Assembly: GCA_022578605.1 (NCBI GenBank)
Contig: MU394124.1
Span: 62,001 to 126,000 of the forward strand
Reading direction: 5' to 3'
Source: Camillea tinctor
Taxonomy: Eukaryota > Ascomycota > Sordariomycetes > Xylariales > Xylariaceae
DNA: 64,000 nt
Of the stretch, positions 1 through 11,315 are shown one piece after another. Position 1 is the stretch's first letter. The number at the start of each line of letters is the position of its first letter. A program made the translations under genes and the position numbers. A model generated the notes under the pieces. That model saw nothing but the letters and a program-made list of their open reading frames with translations. It was not told the origin of the DNA and searched no databases.

Positions 1-664
1 ATGACGCTATCATGTCTAATAACTACACCTTCAGCTTACAGGGCCCTGCAACGAGAGATTGATGAGTCTCTAGATGTTGACGAAGTGAACTCCCCTATCA
101 CCAACGCTTATTCTAAGAGGATGCCCTATTTACAAGCTGTGATTAAGGAGGGCTTGAGAATACACCCCCAGTTCTTGGGTTAGGTAGTAAGCAAGTGCCT
201 AAAGGAGGGGACGTAATAAACGGCCCTGTCGTGCCCGAGGGAACCCAAGTAGGCATGAACTTCTTCGGACTTATGCGCTCCAAGGAGATCTGGGGACCCG
301 ATGCAGATATTTTCAGGCCTGACAGGTGGCTTGAAGCAGACTACAATACCCTCAAGAAAATGAATTCTAATATGGTAGACCTTGACTTTGGTTTCGGGAA
401 ATACCAGTGTTTAGGAAAGCCCCTTGCGATGATGGAGCTGAACAAGATATTCATCGACGTACGTATCGCTTTCAACATAACTAAACTATGAGTAATGCTG
501 ACTTGTCCCTCCAGCTACTGCGAAGGTATGACTTTATGGCTGTGAATCCTCAGGCGCCTATTAGAGCACGAAGCGCTATTTTCTGGTCCCCGAGCGACTT
601 TTGGCTGCGTATCACTAAAAGATCTCCTACCTCGAACCCTGAAGACAGACAGCAAGATACCTAG
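1..664 (+). pseudogene. Cytochrome P450, C-terminal part, with a frameshift (gene starts upstream of the window)
   Basis: Heme-thiolate monooxygenase, C-terminal third only. Residues in order: end of the I-helix region (TTPSAYRALQREID), the K-helix ExxR motif (EGLRIHP), the PERF-like segment (DIFRPDRW), and the heme-binding loop FGFGKYQCLGK with the Cys that ligates iron. An intron at 459-514 joins in frame to the last exon (515-664), which ends in the conserved SDFWLRITKR segment. The ending resembles pisatin-demethylase-type P450s. The reading frame breaks in a C run near 165-169: one more C would restore HPPVLGLG and continue into the downstream frame. So this is either a recent pseudogene or a homopolymer sequencing error. 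The rest of the gene lies outside the window. Confidence 0.8.
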
Positions 665-775
665 TTAGAGACATAAGTATTCAAAATTAAGCTTAGTCCA
701 ATATTGCCATTTAATTAGCATGGTGTGGTTCCCTTCAGCTTCTTCTTACACATTCGATTAAATAACGTGGTTATA

Positions 776-904
776 TGTCAGGGGTTAGGAAGAAACAAAG
801 AAGTTCCTGTATGTACCTAGGTAACAGTGACATCCGTAGCTGTAGTCAGTTCCTCACACAACAACGTATTGATTACCTAAGCACTTGCTTGGTCCCTCGT
901 GACA
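776..904 (-). repeat. Dispersed repeat family 1, copy A (129 bp, LTR/MITE-like)
   Basis: Full-length copy on the minus strand, bounded by TGTCA and TGACA, which are perfect 5-bp inverted ends. Related copies lie at 3071-3153, 3318-3451 and 54203-54326. The flanks show at most a 3-bp ATA duplication, so the insertion mechanism is not settled. Confidence 0.75.
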
Positions 905-1136
905 ATAGGTAGGCATATATTAACTTAGTGTATTGCGTTCACATTTCCGGGTGAAGGCTGCTCGTCTATTGTGACTGAATCGCCCACCTAGGTAGGTAAG
1001 ACGTATTCAATAGATATCTCGATAACATCGAGTAGGCCTACGCATACTTTCTTGAGCATGATTCTATACGTAAACATAGATATTAGTGTTCAAAAGTTGA
1101 AACCATCCTTGATTGTAGCGAAATATGACGCTTAGT

Positions 1137-2271
1137 TTAAGCAACCCCTTCAGTGTCTGCAATCCTGAAAACATATTTAATAGCATTTGCCTTTCCTGCC
1201 TTCAGATTTTCCAGTGCCCCTTGAATACCGTCTAGACCACCAGGCACAACTTCTTGAGGCTGTGCCTTGAGCCATCCCTCCTGCAAACCTCGACCAAAGT
1301 ATCTGAAGAAGACGTAACCGAAATCCTTGGAATCATTGTGCACCGAGCCAACGCTTGTAGTACTTTGAGTTATATATGAAGGGATCTGGGAATAATCATT
1401 GCCTGGTAAGACAAGAGTAATTTTAGCGCCCTTTGCTAGGACCTTACTCAAGTTGACAAAACTGTTCTTTTCAGAAACAGCGTCAAATGCATAGGGAAAT
1501 GTAGCACCGCCAGCGGCTCTCTTCAGTTCCGCGACCACAACATCATCCCCCTTGCGATAGTCGATAATTGTGTCACCCTTGCTCCTATCAATCAGCTTTT
1601 CTACATGGGAAACGGAATTCCCGGCTACACAGATCAATGGATGAATATTGCTCTGTTGTGCCAACTGGATTGCATAGGAACCAACTGCAGACGCCGCACC
1701 ATATATGATTAGTGGTGTTGGTTCCGTGGCCGGTTTCCAAGGTTCCGGAAGACCGAGGCGAAGATAAAGCCCGACAGCAGATGTCATAGCAGCTAGGGGG
1801 ATAGCAGCGGCTTCTAAAGACAGGTTAACTGCTCAATACTTGAATAAAGAAGTATTGATCCATTCAGTAAGTACTCACCCTCAAATGATGTTTTCTTAGG
1901 GATGTGGAATGTAGTGTGCTGCCAAGCAACAGCATACTCTCCGTATGAGCCATGCGGGCTCATCATCTCGTGAAATGCTGCGACACGATCGCCAGGCTTA
2001 AACTCGGTGACGTTATCGCCCACCTCATGTACAATGCCGGCAATGTCGTCGCCTTGGTTCACTACAAGATTTGGCCGCCATTGGGGAACCTTCCAGTCCT
2101 TAGGGTTTGAGCCACTCACGACGACCTTGATAACAAGCTGGTCGGCAGTCGGCTTAGGGATAGGTGAATCAATGATTTGGACCTTTGGCCCTATTGAAAT
2201 GAGCGCAGTCCGTGAATCTAAGTAGGCTAGCTTCGAAAGAACTTACCTGCAGCAACAATGGCTTCCTTCAT
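1137..2271 (-). CDS. ToxD-like zinc-type alcohol dehydrogenase / enoyl-reductase-like oxidoreductase
   Basis: NAD(P)H-dependent medium-chain reductase of the quinone-oxidoreductase/ToxD group, the group that also holds trans-enoyl reductases of polyketide clusters. Three exons on the minus strand (2271-2247, 2190-1879, 1813-1137) separated by introns of 56 and 65 bp give 337 residues, the usual family length. Visible motifs are an N-terminal GroES-like fold with the family signature SGSNPKDWK, then GDDIAGIV and FKPGDRVAAF, and the Rossmann nucleotide-binding loop GAASAVGS (about residues 151-158). No catalytic zinc ligands are evident, as expected for this subgroup. It lies 0.5 kb from the P450 and converges with it, which hints at a secondary-metabolism or detoxification neighbourhood, but no synthase gene is in view. 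The substrate is unknown. Confidence 0.85.
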
Positions 2272-3070
2272 TATGATGCTCTAAACTAGGTCTGATGAAT
2301 ATCCAGGTTAGACGACTTGGGTAGGAGTAACCAAGGAAATTAAGACACCAAACCTCGGCCAGTAGCTTTATATGTCTGTGGGAAAGCCGATAGATGCGGC
2401 AAAATGGGAACATGTACCACCATGGGTAAGTGGAGAGGGCGGGGTTCTTCAAGTACAGCTATGAAATCATGTATTTGACACATAGCCGGTAGAAATAAGG
2501 GGATGGTATCAACATTAGTTTCTATTGCACCATGTCTAGTGGCCGTACGTTCCGAATTTGATATGCTATCGCTACAGTAGGTTTCATACAGTATACTCCA
2601 TTAAATCACCAAACAAATTGAATAGGTAGGTATAGATACCATGTGGGAACCCCGACATCAACATTAGTGACTTATAGACCTCGTGTCTAACTAAGTCAGG
2701 ACTACAGAGGAATGTAAAGCCTTGACGTCTTCGGCATCTCGGAATCTATATACATATTCAGTAGCATCCAGGAATTCATATACCTATCTCGGTAGTTAGC
2801 TTATAAATCAAACAACCATCCATTATCCCCAGGCCCACCTGCCGGCTTGGGGAATTATTACTCAGCAACCAAGTATACCTACACCTATACCTACCTAGGT
2901 ATGCTTAATGCTTCAAGGTTTTTCATCCTTTTTAGTTTAGTAAGAAATGTAAACCTAGGCATGAATTAGAGGCTACTATACATAAGAAATTATCTGCTAA
3001 GAATTGTAGATATTAAATGTAAGGCAAGACGAACTTTAAAGGGAATAAAGAGGCTAGTTTTAAAAAACGA

Positions 3071-3153
3071 GTAATGGTGACATACGTAGGTAGTTTTGGA
3101 TTCTTCGTACGACAACATAGTGATTACCTAAGCACTTGCTTGGTTCCTCGTAG
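3071..3153 (-). repeat. Dispersed repeat family 1, copy B (truncated, diverged)
   Basis: Minus-strand fragment matching the first two thirds of the element. The best preserved stretch is around 3121-3150, matching 870-899 of copy A. The outer end has decayed (TACGAGG instead of CACGAGG) and the far terminus is missing. Confidence 0.65.
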
Positions 3154-3317
3154 TGGATCTTATTGAATAAAAAGTCACTTTATCAACGAGGCAGCATATC
3201 CCTACCATACCTTTAGCTCTATATTTTTGTAAACCATGATTTTGCTGCCATTTGTTAAAAACTAGTACCGTGACTGCACAAGAACGTACCTAACGCCACG
3301 CTCCTCATAATGGAAAC

Positions 3318-3451
3318 TGTCACGAGGGACCAAGCAGGTGCTTAGGTAATCAATACATTGTTGTGCGAGGAACTGACTACAACTATGGATGTCACTGCTA
3401 CCTATATAGTATATACAAGTATCTCTCTTTGTTCCTTCCTAACCCCTGACG
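3318..3451 (+). repeat. Dispersed repeat family 1, copy C (134 bp)
   Basis: Plus-strand copy starting TGTCACGAGG and ending CCCCTGACG, one base off the expected TGACA end. It is inverted relative to copy B, with 164 bp between them. Confidence 0.75.
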
Positions 3452-4381
3452 GAGACTGTCTAGATTCGTGTCTATTCCGTGATGGCGCTACGGCAAATTT
3501 ATGTCTAGAAATAGCCGTTCGGTAAACACACATTTATATATGTGCTAGAATTGGGAATATAAGAAGTGAATTTCCACGTATCTGGTAGGGTTGTAGGGAC
3601 CGAGGACCCAATTGAGCTAGAAAGCAAGACTTGGGAAAATACCTAAGTATAGCCAAGGGATGTTAGTATGGTAGACAGATGGGGAATCGGAAAGGGGAGC
3701 TGTCGTCAGCGAGACTCTCACTGTGCTTGTGTAAGCAATAACTGGTTGTCAGATATCACCAGCCTTGTTTTTTAAGTTCACGAATAGGAAACGTGCTTGG
3801 TGTTTGGAATCAACTTGTGGGGGTTATATGTATATAATTAAGCTGCTCAGCCGCAGAACCCATCGGGGACTTAGCATGGACAAATGGCCCGATATCTTGT
3901 AACATAAGAAACTAGGTAACGATGAGGAATCATTCAATCTGCACAGGGAAATTTAGGTTAGCTATTCATTATCATTGTACTATCTCCATTAGGTTAATTG
4001 GGAGGACCTGTCAACGCGGGCTGTGGGCCTCCTGAGTGGATGTCCTGGGCGTAGATGCTTCTCAACTTCAATCTCATTTGTTCACCAGTTATGGAATCTC
4101 ATGATGGATATATAGCAGCCGATGGAATCTTCAATTACTAGAGTCTCAGGGTTGATATTATCTAATTATTAACGATATAACATCTATATAAGTCGTCAAG
4201 AGCTTCGGTAAATATATGGGAGCATCAGATACATCATTGACATCCTGGCAATATTACACGATTTTGAATCAATAACTATACCACACATCAAATTCTCATA
4301 GACAAAGGAATAGCAAAAGGTTTGCCCAACAAACAACGACGCACATAGTTTACATTTCCCCCAATCCTACCGACGAGCACA

Positions 4382-5677
4382 ATGAAGGCGTCATACATTT
4401 TGGGATTCGCCACTTTGGCAGCAGGAGCGGCAGTCCCAACTCGTTTTTTCAATTCGACTTTTCATGATGCCTTATATTTTCTCGAAAATAACCCTGCTGG
4501 CGCCAATATTGTTGCAATCCCGATATCGAGCCGGGATGGGACCCTTAGCGACCCAATCCGGACCCCAACCGGAGGGAATGGTCTCATCGGCTTAAATAGC
4601 CAGGGACAAGCTGTAGTTGGTGCGTAATATCTCATGAGGTTAGCTTTGCGCCCCTCTATCTATACACTTAAGAATTTTAGTAGGTAAGAAAATATTGACT
4701 GACTGACCCACCTCCACGCAGACACTCTCTTCAGCCAAGACGCCGTCGTCGTCTCGGGAAATCATCTCCTGACTGTGAGCCCGGGGTCGAACACAGTCTC
4801 TCTCTTCACAATTCCGGAATCAGACCCAACCCATCCAATGCTTGTCGGGGACGCAGTCTCCAGCGGTGGTGATTTCCCTAACACCGTGGCCTACAGCGCA
4901 AGGCATAGGCTTGCCTGCGTCGCCAACAGCGGAACCCGTAGCGCGGTGCAATGCTACACTGTGACGTCCACAGGCCTACGTCCCGTTGGTACCAGTATGC
5001 CACTACCGCTCAGAAACCAGACGGTGCCCCCGCTAGGTCCACCCAATACTGTGTCCGACATCGCGTTCAACCCCGAGGGAACCGCGCTGTTTGTCAGTAT
5101 CAAGGGCGCCACCGGCGTAGCCGGAGACCCCGGGTACTTTTATGCATACGAAGTAGTAGGCGGTCGCGGAGCTGATCACGGGGCTGCCATCAATCCCGAG
5201 GCTCGCGTATCACGGCCGGCGGAGCTCGACATCAACTTTTCGCTCACGTTCCTAGGCAATCGGGACCGGGCGTTTGTAAGCGATCCGGGGTTTGGGGGCG
5301 CGTTTGTGGAGGTCGGGCGGGATATGAAAGCGAGGGTGTCTCTATCTATCAACGTAACGGGTCAGGCGGCCAGCTGTTGGAGCCAGTACTCGGAGCGGTT
5401 CGGCGCAGTATACGTGTTCGACGGTGGGGTGGCCGATGTCACGGTGCTAGATGCCGAGACCATGAGTGTGCGGCCGAAGCTCATAGGCCCGGCGACGGCG
5501 GGCGGCAAGTTCGACTCGGTCGTTGCGAATGAGTACTTGTACACACTCGATGCTGCGGCGAGCATCACTGCCTACTCGTTGGCAGAGTCTCGTGTTGTGC
5601 AGACTTTGGATCTGTCTAAGTTTGGTAACAGGCAGTTCTTCCAGGGCCTAGCGTTCTACGGTAACGTCAGACGCTGA
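4382..5677 (+). CDS. Secreted beta-propeller protein, 3-carboxymuconate-cyclase/lactonase-like
   Basis: Two exons (4382-4619 and 4722-5677) separated by a 102-bp intron encode 397 residues. The N terminus (MKASYILGFATLAAGAAVP) is a typical signal peptide, so secretion is likely. The body follows the pattern of fungal proteins annotated as 3-carboxymuconate cyclase or YbhE-type lactonase: FLENNPAGANIV, TGGNGLIGLN, LFSQDAV, PGSNTVSLFTI, SGGDFPNTVAYS, and GPPNTVSDIAFNPEGT. The repeated V-x-Y/F-x-(I/V) strands fit a seven-bladed propeller. The enzymatic activity of the secreted fungal members is not established, so the name describes the fold only. The gene stands alone between AT-rich spacers. 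Confidence 0.8.
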
Positions 5678-6338
5678 TGGCAGCTGGAGTTGCGAAAGTT
5701 GACAAAGCTTTACAGCTACAGCTTTATTATTTACTACCGCTATCCTGGGGGCTTTCTTTCTGCATATTGTTTATCTAGATGCAAATGATTTGATGCTCTC
5801 TTGTGAAAAACTATACTTCTCTTTGGTCTTCGCGAAATTTAAGGACAAACCAATGACCTTGTTAAAGCCGTTTAGAATAGCCGAGAGTAAACTGTACGTT
5901 TAAAGCCCCCTTAGCGTCCAGCGTCATTTCTAATACGTTTAGAGCATGAGAATGATGGCATGAATGCATGAGGATTACCAGAGTGGTGAGAATCGTAATG
6001 AAATTATGTTTCCTAACGAAATCCCCTGAGTCCGCCCCCGTCCCCCTTTTGGTCCTCCCTTTTGCCCTCCTTCTGCTTAAGACACCAGACCATCCATTCA
6101 TAACTATTTCCTACCGCCGCCGAAACAAAAAGGGTTTCTCTACCTGCAACAGGCCGAATTGAATTAGGTAACTGGCCTAGGTTAGTCATATACAAGTAAT
6201 ATACATCTACCGGCGGCACCATGCAATCCCTATCTATGAAACTAGGATATCTTTAAATCGGATTTGTCAAGGGATGAGAATGTCAGAAGTATGGAGCGTC
6301 ACCGGCAAGAACAAGGGCAGTTGCCGTGCTGTCCCGTC
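5678..6338. other. Intergenic region between convergent genes
   Basis: About 660 bp between the stop codons of the beta-propeller gene and the ZZ/EF-hand gene. No coding region or repeat is supported. Confidence 0.5.
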
Positions 6339-9308
6339 CTAGGGAATGCAGAAATCAATCCAACTACCCAGGTAGTCAAGGCGATTGCGACTACTGTCCT
6401 GAAATTCGTGCTCACGATAAATCTCCTCAAACTCTTCATAACTGAGCCTGCCCCACCCGCCCCGTTCCCTCGCCTCCTGTTCCGCGAGATCTAACCGCTT
6501 CCATGTGATCAACGTCGAGTGCGGAACATGATTTGCTGAGTGGGGACCAACGATCTTCGAGTCTGTGTCTCGAGGGGCTTCTTGGCCTGTTGTGCTTGAA
6601 ACTGGGACAACATTGAGTATTCCCGTAGCTGTAGCTGTACCTTGTACCTCTGGATTATCATTCGTTCCTAAGGTCGGTGATGATGCATTGGGTCGGAATT
6701 GCGGCATAGTCGGGTCGCGGTGCCCGTTTGTCTCTACAGGAATAACATCACTCACTGGCGGTACCGGTCTAGCGACAGGCTCGAGATTTGGCATCTGGTT
6801 ATCGTCGCCGGAGGGACTGATCGTATAGCCACTAACGGACAACAGCTCCTCTAGGCTTTGATGTTGAATGGGCCGTGCTCCCTGCGAGGTCTGATTCTGT
6901 GGTTCATGCGGGGATTCTCTGGTCGACTTGTCGTCTTCATCGTCGAGTTCTACAGTTTGTAGGAGTTCGCGGTACTTTTGCCGCTGCTCTTTGGTCTCAG
7001 CGGCACGTACAGCAAGATCTTCCTTCTTTTTAAAGATATCATCTAGCAGCTCATTAAAGGCTTGTTGGGTGACCTGATACAGAATCTCCTTGCCAGCATC
7101 ACGCTCGGCATCAGGGATTTCCATGCCACCCCATCTCTCAGGCACACTTCGAGAGGAGGTTGATGGGTTGGACCTGGTCTCGAAATCGTCTGTATCTTCG
7201 GCGAACCGAACCTTGGAGGAAGATCTAGACCTCGGAGATAGTAGCGGCTGAGCTGATTTGGAGGATTCGGCCACACTATCTAAATTTACGAGAACATCCT
7301 GACCTTCGCTCCAGCCTGAGGGTGGCAGAGCTCCTTCCTCCTCGTCTAAGTAGAATTGACGTCGTTTCCACCTCTCATGAAGTTGCTTTCTCGCTAAGAT
7401 CCTTCTTCGCTTATCCAGGCCAAGACGGTGAGAGGCCGTGCCGATGTTCTGGTGTTGTGCCCTGAGCTGGCTTTCCGAGGGTAACGTGTTCGTAAATCGT
7501 TGAGCATCTGGTATTGTTTGATGCATGGAAGTATCACCAGCGTCATTCGTCGACGGATCTGTGTTCTCGTCCTCTCTAGTACCATTCACACCCTGTCCAT
7601 CTCGTGTGCTCTGACTATCGCCATCAATATCAACATCGCCAGCACCAGCACCAGCACCAGCACCATCACCATCATCATCGTCGTCGTCATCATCATCGTC
7701 TTCTTCTTCTTCTTCTTCTTCTTCTTCTTCTGAGGACTCGGTCTCAGCGTCGTCAGCTACGAAAAGGCTGTGCTCTTCATGGTTGATTGAATCAAGTATA
7801 TCTTCTAGCTGCGTGTAATTTCCAGATAGTAAAGAGGCAAGGTCAACCGTGTTTCGGGGTGGATTGATAACGCTTGACAAATAGCGGGTGTCCCCATTAG
7901 GAGAAAATGGGGTCCGAGAAGAAGAGCCGAAAGATTCGGTGAAAAAACTTTGGTTACCATTACGCGTAAACAATCCGCTCAAGATCTCCTCGCGGCTGGC
8001 CGTATCCGGTTTATCCTCGCTCACAACACCTTTTGTGTCACTAATGTCGACTTCGCCGTTTGAGCGAAATACCTTACCCTCCATAGGTCTATCATGATCA
8101 GCTTGGGGGACCCTACCCTCTCTGCCAAAGAGACTACTGAGCGGCTGCCTGCTATTGATGAGCTGTTGGGCCTCAGTAGTAGTCATCATATGATCGTCCA
8201 AGCCCTCGAGGATATCTCTATGCATCTGCTTATACAGGACGTAGTATGCGCGAAACATGCGCAAGAAGTCCCGCCTGTTGACATACCCGTCGCCGTCTAT
8301 ATCGTAGCCATCAAACGTCCTCCTGAGCTTGTCCTTTCTCTTCCGATATGAAACACCGTGCAGGAATTCCTCGAAACCGATGAGATCATCATGGTTTGTG
8401 TCGTAAAATGCGAACATGCGGTCGTGGATGAGATTAGGCGCAGCATGGCGATAGCCACCGGACGGTACAAGGCAGCGTTCAAAAGTCTTCCGATCCATAG
8501 CTAGACAAAGGCCATTCGGGTCGTCCCTCCATTCGGTATTGGCCATAAAAGTCCACTGTTCCCAAAACGCATCCAGTTCCACCCGTTCGAAGCCCGTCTC
8601 TTGCGACCACTTGGTAAGCAGGTATCTTGGTAGGTTGCGTATCGAGCTATCGGGATCGCCAGGGTACCAGGCAGGCTGGACGTGGCGAGGACCAAAGGGA
8701 GGAGCGGGGACTTTGACCTTATAGAACACATGGGTCTTGTTATGCAAACCTTGGGATTCGCACATCTCGCACAAGTCAAAGTCAGCGCAGTTGGCACAGC
8801 GGTAGCGGATGCCACGAATAGGCACCATGCCGCAGCCATTACACTGGCAGCCCCGGTGGACATAGGCATTCCGTCTCGCGTTATCCTCGGACACTCTAAA
8901 CAGCAGGGTAACAATGTTCTCTCCGGTGCGCTCTCGGTTTCCGTGGGCAGGATTATGGTACCATTCTTCGGGATTATGGTCGTCGATTTGAACATGAGAC
9001 TCTCTGGAAACTAGGTCATTGGTATCGATATTTTCATCACCATGGGAGTCGGATTCAGACGAGTCATCGTGGCGATGGGAGGATCGACGAGGCCGCCGCA
9101 GGGCATTCCGGCGAGACAGCCCGGGGCCGGGTGGAGTAAAATTGACGTCTTGATGCCACGGAGCATGGTGACGGTAGTAGTAGTAATAGGCGACAGAAGC
9201 AGCAGCGACAGCAGAAGCGAGGGCGATGACAACTCTCGGGCGAGTCAAAGAAGACGAGGCTGCTGTCACGACTATGGACGTGGAGGGGGCAGTGGACGTA
9301 GACGCCAT
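6339..9308 (-). CDS. Membrane-anchored ZZ-type zinc finger / EF-hand protein
   Basis: Single exon, 989 residues, on the minus strand. Residues 24-45 form a hydrophobic, Ala-rich segment followed by five Tyr, a likely N-terminal membrane anchor. Residues 150-200 hold a ZZ zinc finger with paired Cys (CQCNGCG, CANC, CEMC) and a downstream His pair. Two calcium-binding EF-hands follow: DTNHDDLIGFEEF at about 303-315 and DIDGDGYVNRRDF at about 336-348. Residues near 520-570 are an uninterrupted Glu/Asp tract encoded by a trinucleotide repeat at 7676-7733. The last residues, LDYLGSWIDF, match the conserved C-terminal LGFLGSWI motif of fungal homologues, so the gene looks complete. It probably acts as a calcium-responsive scaffold, but no function is established. 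Confidence 0.85.
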   Translation of the reverse strand: MASTSTAPSTSIVVTAASSSLTRPRVVIALASAVAAASVAYYYYYRHHAPWHQDVNFTPPGPGLSRRNALRRPRRSSHRHDDSSESDSHGDENIDTNDLVSRESHVQIDDHNPEEWYHNPAHGNRERTGENIVTLLFRVSEDNARRNAYVHRGCQCNGCGMVPIRGIRYRCANCADFDLCEMCESQGLHNKTHVFYKVKVPAPPFGPRHVQPAWYPGDPDSSIRNLPRYLLTKWSQETGFERVELDAFWEQWTFMANTEWRDDPNGLCLAMDRKTFERCLVPSGGYRHAAPNLIHDRMFAFYDTNHDDLIGFEEFLHGVSYRKRKDKLRRTFDGYDIDGDGYVNRRDFLRMFRAYYVLYKQMHRDILEGLDDHMMTTTEAQQLINSRQPLSSLFGREGRVPQADHDRPMEGKVFRSNGEVDISDTKGVVSEDKPDTASREEILSGLFTRNGNQSFFTESFGSSSRTPFSPNGDTRYLSSVINPPRNTVDLASLLSGNYTQLEDILDSINHEEHSLFVADDAETESSEEEEEEEEEEDDDDDDDDDDGDGAGAGAGAGDVDIDGDSQSTRDGQGVNGTREDENTDPSTNDAGDTSMHQTIPDAQRFTNTLPSESQLRAQHQNIGTASHRLGLDKRRRILARKQLHERWKRRQFYLDEEEGALPPSGWSEGQDVLVNLDSVAESSKSAQPLLSPRSRSSSKVRFAEDTDDFETRSNPSTSSRSVPERWGGMEIPDAERDAGKEILYQVTQQAFNELLDDIFKKKEDLAVRAAETKEQRQKYRELLQTVELDDEDDKSTRESPHEPQNQTSQGARPIQHQSLEELLSVSGYTISPSGDDNQMPNLEPVARPVPPVSDVIPVETNGHRDPTMPQFRPNASSPTLGTNDNPEVQGTATATGILNVVPVSSTTGQEAPRDTDSKIVGPHSANHVPHSTLITWKRLDLAEQEARERGGWGRLSYEEFEEIYREHEFQDSSRNRLDYLGSWIDFCIP
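7676..7733 (-). repeat. Trinucleotide repeat encoding a poly-acidic tract
   Basis: Tandem ATC/GTC and TTC triplets (plus strand), read on the minus strand as Asp and Glu codons. It lies within the coding region of the ZZ/EF-hand gene and keeps frame because the unit is three bases. Confidence 0.85.
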
Positions 9309-10319
9309 GTCGACGGATAGCTCAAATGCAGCTCATTGCGGGCCGGGGGAGCTGTAAAGGATAGGTTGTGTCCATGTGTCGTTTCTGATTCTGCAAGGTC
9401 ATGTGTCACATGTATGCGCCGTACTCCAATTGTGTTGTGCATATGGGGAATTGAGAATTGAGAGGGCTGTTTGGTTGTGGTAGTTGTTGCTATACAGGTC
9501 AAGAAATTAGCAGATTAAGTTGAAGTGTGTGGTAACCTACCTAGGCAAGGTAGGTACACTACACGGATCCATGTGCTTAGGTTTACGTAAGTAAGTGGGA
9601 ATTGGAAGTTAAAAGGCTACATGTACGGAGTACATAGGGCTGCATACTAGGTAATGAGTGGTATGGCTCGGCAAAGATATACCTAATAATACAATAATTA
9701 GTGTACTGTAAAGTTGTCAATGTCCCGGTAGGTACATACTATGCATATGTTGCATGTGCAGGTTCTACCAGGCTAGCCTGCTACCTAAGGAAGTAGATTT
9801 CATGCACTAACAAAGAATATCTTGATAGTGGACACTACCTACACAGCCACAACTCGACCAAGCCAAAAAAAGAAATAAAAGTAAAAAGGGTACCTGAAAG
9901 TTACAGGCTAAGCTTTCAAGCTGTCTCGGAAAACGGCATGGCAGTGCAAAGTTCAGTGTTCAGTTTTGAGCAGTCTGATTCGAGCCTAAAAGACCTTCTC
10001 AGCCCACCCGTCCACGTCACCAGCCGCGTTATCCTTCGTTCTTCTTATTAAAGAGCCCCCCAACAGAACAATCATTTTTATTTTATATTTTTAAATTGTA
10101 TTTTCTTTGTTTTGAAATAGAAATTTCTCTTTTCCGTGCAGTTAGCACACGAGAAACTAAATTAGCCCTATCTACCTACTCTCGTTATTATTGAATTGTT
10201 ACTAAATCATTTTTGTCCTCCGACAATCGTTCAGATCAACCCAAACCCGAACTCGAGCCGGAGAAGGGTGGCAAAGTGGGTTAAACTGATAAATCGGATA
10301 ATCACCAATAGTCCGCCCC
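9309..10319. other. Shared 5' intergenic region between divergent genes
   Basis: About 1 kb between the start codons of the ZZ/EF-hand gene (minus) and the M50B-like gene (plus). It contains CCTAGG and GTACGGAGTAC motifs (9535-9635) and a T/A-rich stretch around 10070-10130. No coding region is supported. Confidence 0.5.
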
Positions 10320-11315
10320 ATGGCTCCCGTGTACGAGAAAACCGGAGTCTTCACCGGACAATTGGTCCGGTCCGCCAGAGCTGCTGTGGTGGCAGCCGGC
10401 CCGGAGGTCGCCAGATTCGCTACCCGAGATATCCTCTCGCGCCGGGACCTGACTGTCTCCAGTGACTCCCAGAAGGTTACCCTCGGTGTTATCGCTGCTT
10501 ACGTCGTCGTCATTGCTATTCTATGGAATGTGCCTTACGTTCGCTGGTCCCTTTGGCCTTTCAAGGTAAGGATTACCTGACCGCTCAACGTGATATGATG
10601 ATGGGTTGCCTGACCGACTATTGCACAGATGCTCGTCATCGCATTCCACGAATTCGGTCATGCCATCACCGCTGTACTCACTGGTGGTCACGTCAAGTCT
10701 ATTTCGCTTGATCCTCGCGAGGGTGGTGTCACTCATATGGTTGGCGGCAAAAGTGCAATTACTCTGCCTGCCGGCTACCTAGGGTCTTCCTTCATTGGCG
10801 CCTTACTCATCTTCTGCGGCTTTAACATTGTCGCCAGCAAGATTGCTAGCTTAGTGCTTGCCGTGTGCTTCCTCCTCACCTTGTGGTGGGGCAAGCGAGA
10901 TTGGCTCACCATTCTGACTATCCTCCTAGCCATTGGATTGCTAGTCGCGTGTTGGTTCATTGTCCATGCGGAAGCACTACGTTTTGTGGTTCTCTTCATC
11001 GGTGTCATGAGCTCGCTCTACTCAGTTTGGGATATTGTACGTTTTGGCCTTGGTTTGCCCCCTCCCCCGCGTATCTCTCCAAAGCTAACCCACTATTCAC
11101 TTTAGTGTGACGATCTTATTCTACGCAAAGTGAACAGCTCAGACGCCAGTGTTTTCGCCCAGCGATATGGAGGCTCTTCTCAGTGCTGGGGTGTAATCTG
11201 GTCCATCATCTCCGTCCTCTTCATGGCAGCCGGTATTATCGCTGGTATCGCTGCTTTTCCACAATCGTTTGCGCAGCAGGAATCGGACTCGAAGAATTTC
11301 CTTCCTACGCGATAG
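10320..11315 (+). CDS. Peptidase M50B-like membrane protein
   Basis: Three exons (10320-10565, 10629-11036, 11106-11315) with introns of 63 and 69 bp give 287 residues. The zinc-metalloprotease motif HEFGH is at residues 89-93, at the end of a hydrophobic segment. Several further hydrophobic helices follow (around GYLGSSFIGALLIFC, the LVLAVCFLLTLWW region and WSIISVLFMAAGIIAG), consistent with a polytopic membrane protein of the M50B-like family. M50 enzymes are site-2-type intramembrane proteases. Whether this fungal branch is an active protease is not established. The start at 10320 follows a long 5' region and gives a soluble N terminus of about 55 residues. Confidence 0.88.

Larger units (their letters stand above)
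2272..4381. other. Intergenic region with repeat copies, no gene seen
   Basis: AT-rich 2.1 kb with no supported coding region. It contains two oppositely oriented copies of repeat family 1 and several CCTAGGTA-type palindromes (for example near 2890). Confidence 0.6.

Noticed and set aside
7500..7786. Plus-strand frames rich in His, Phe or Leu over the acidic tract
   Set aside because: They are antisense translations of the trinucleotide repeat inside the ZZ/EF-hand gene.
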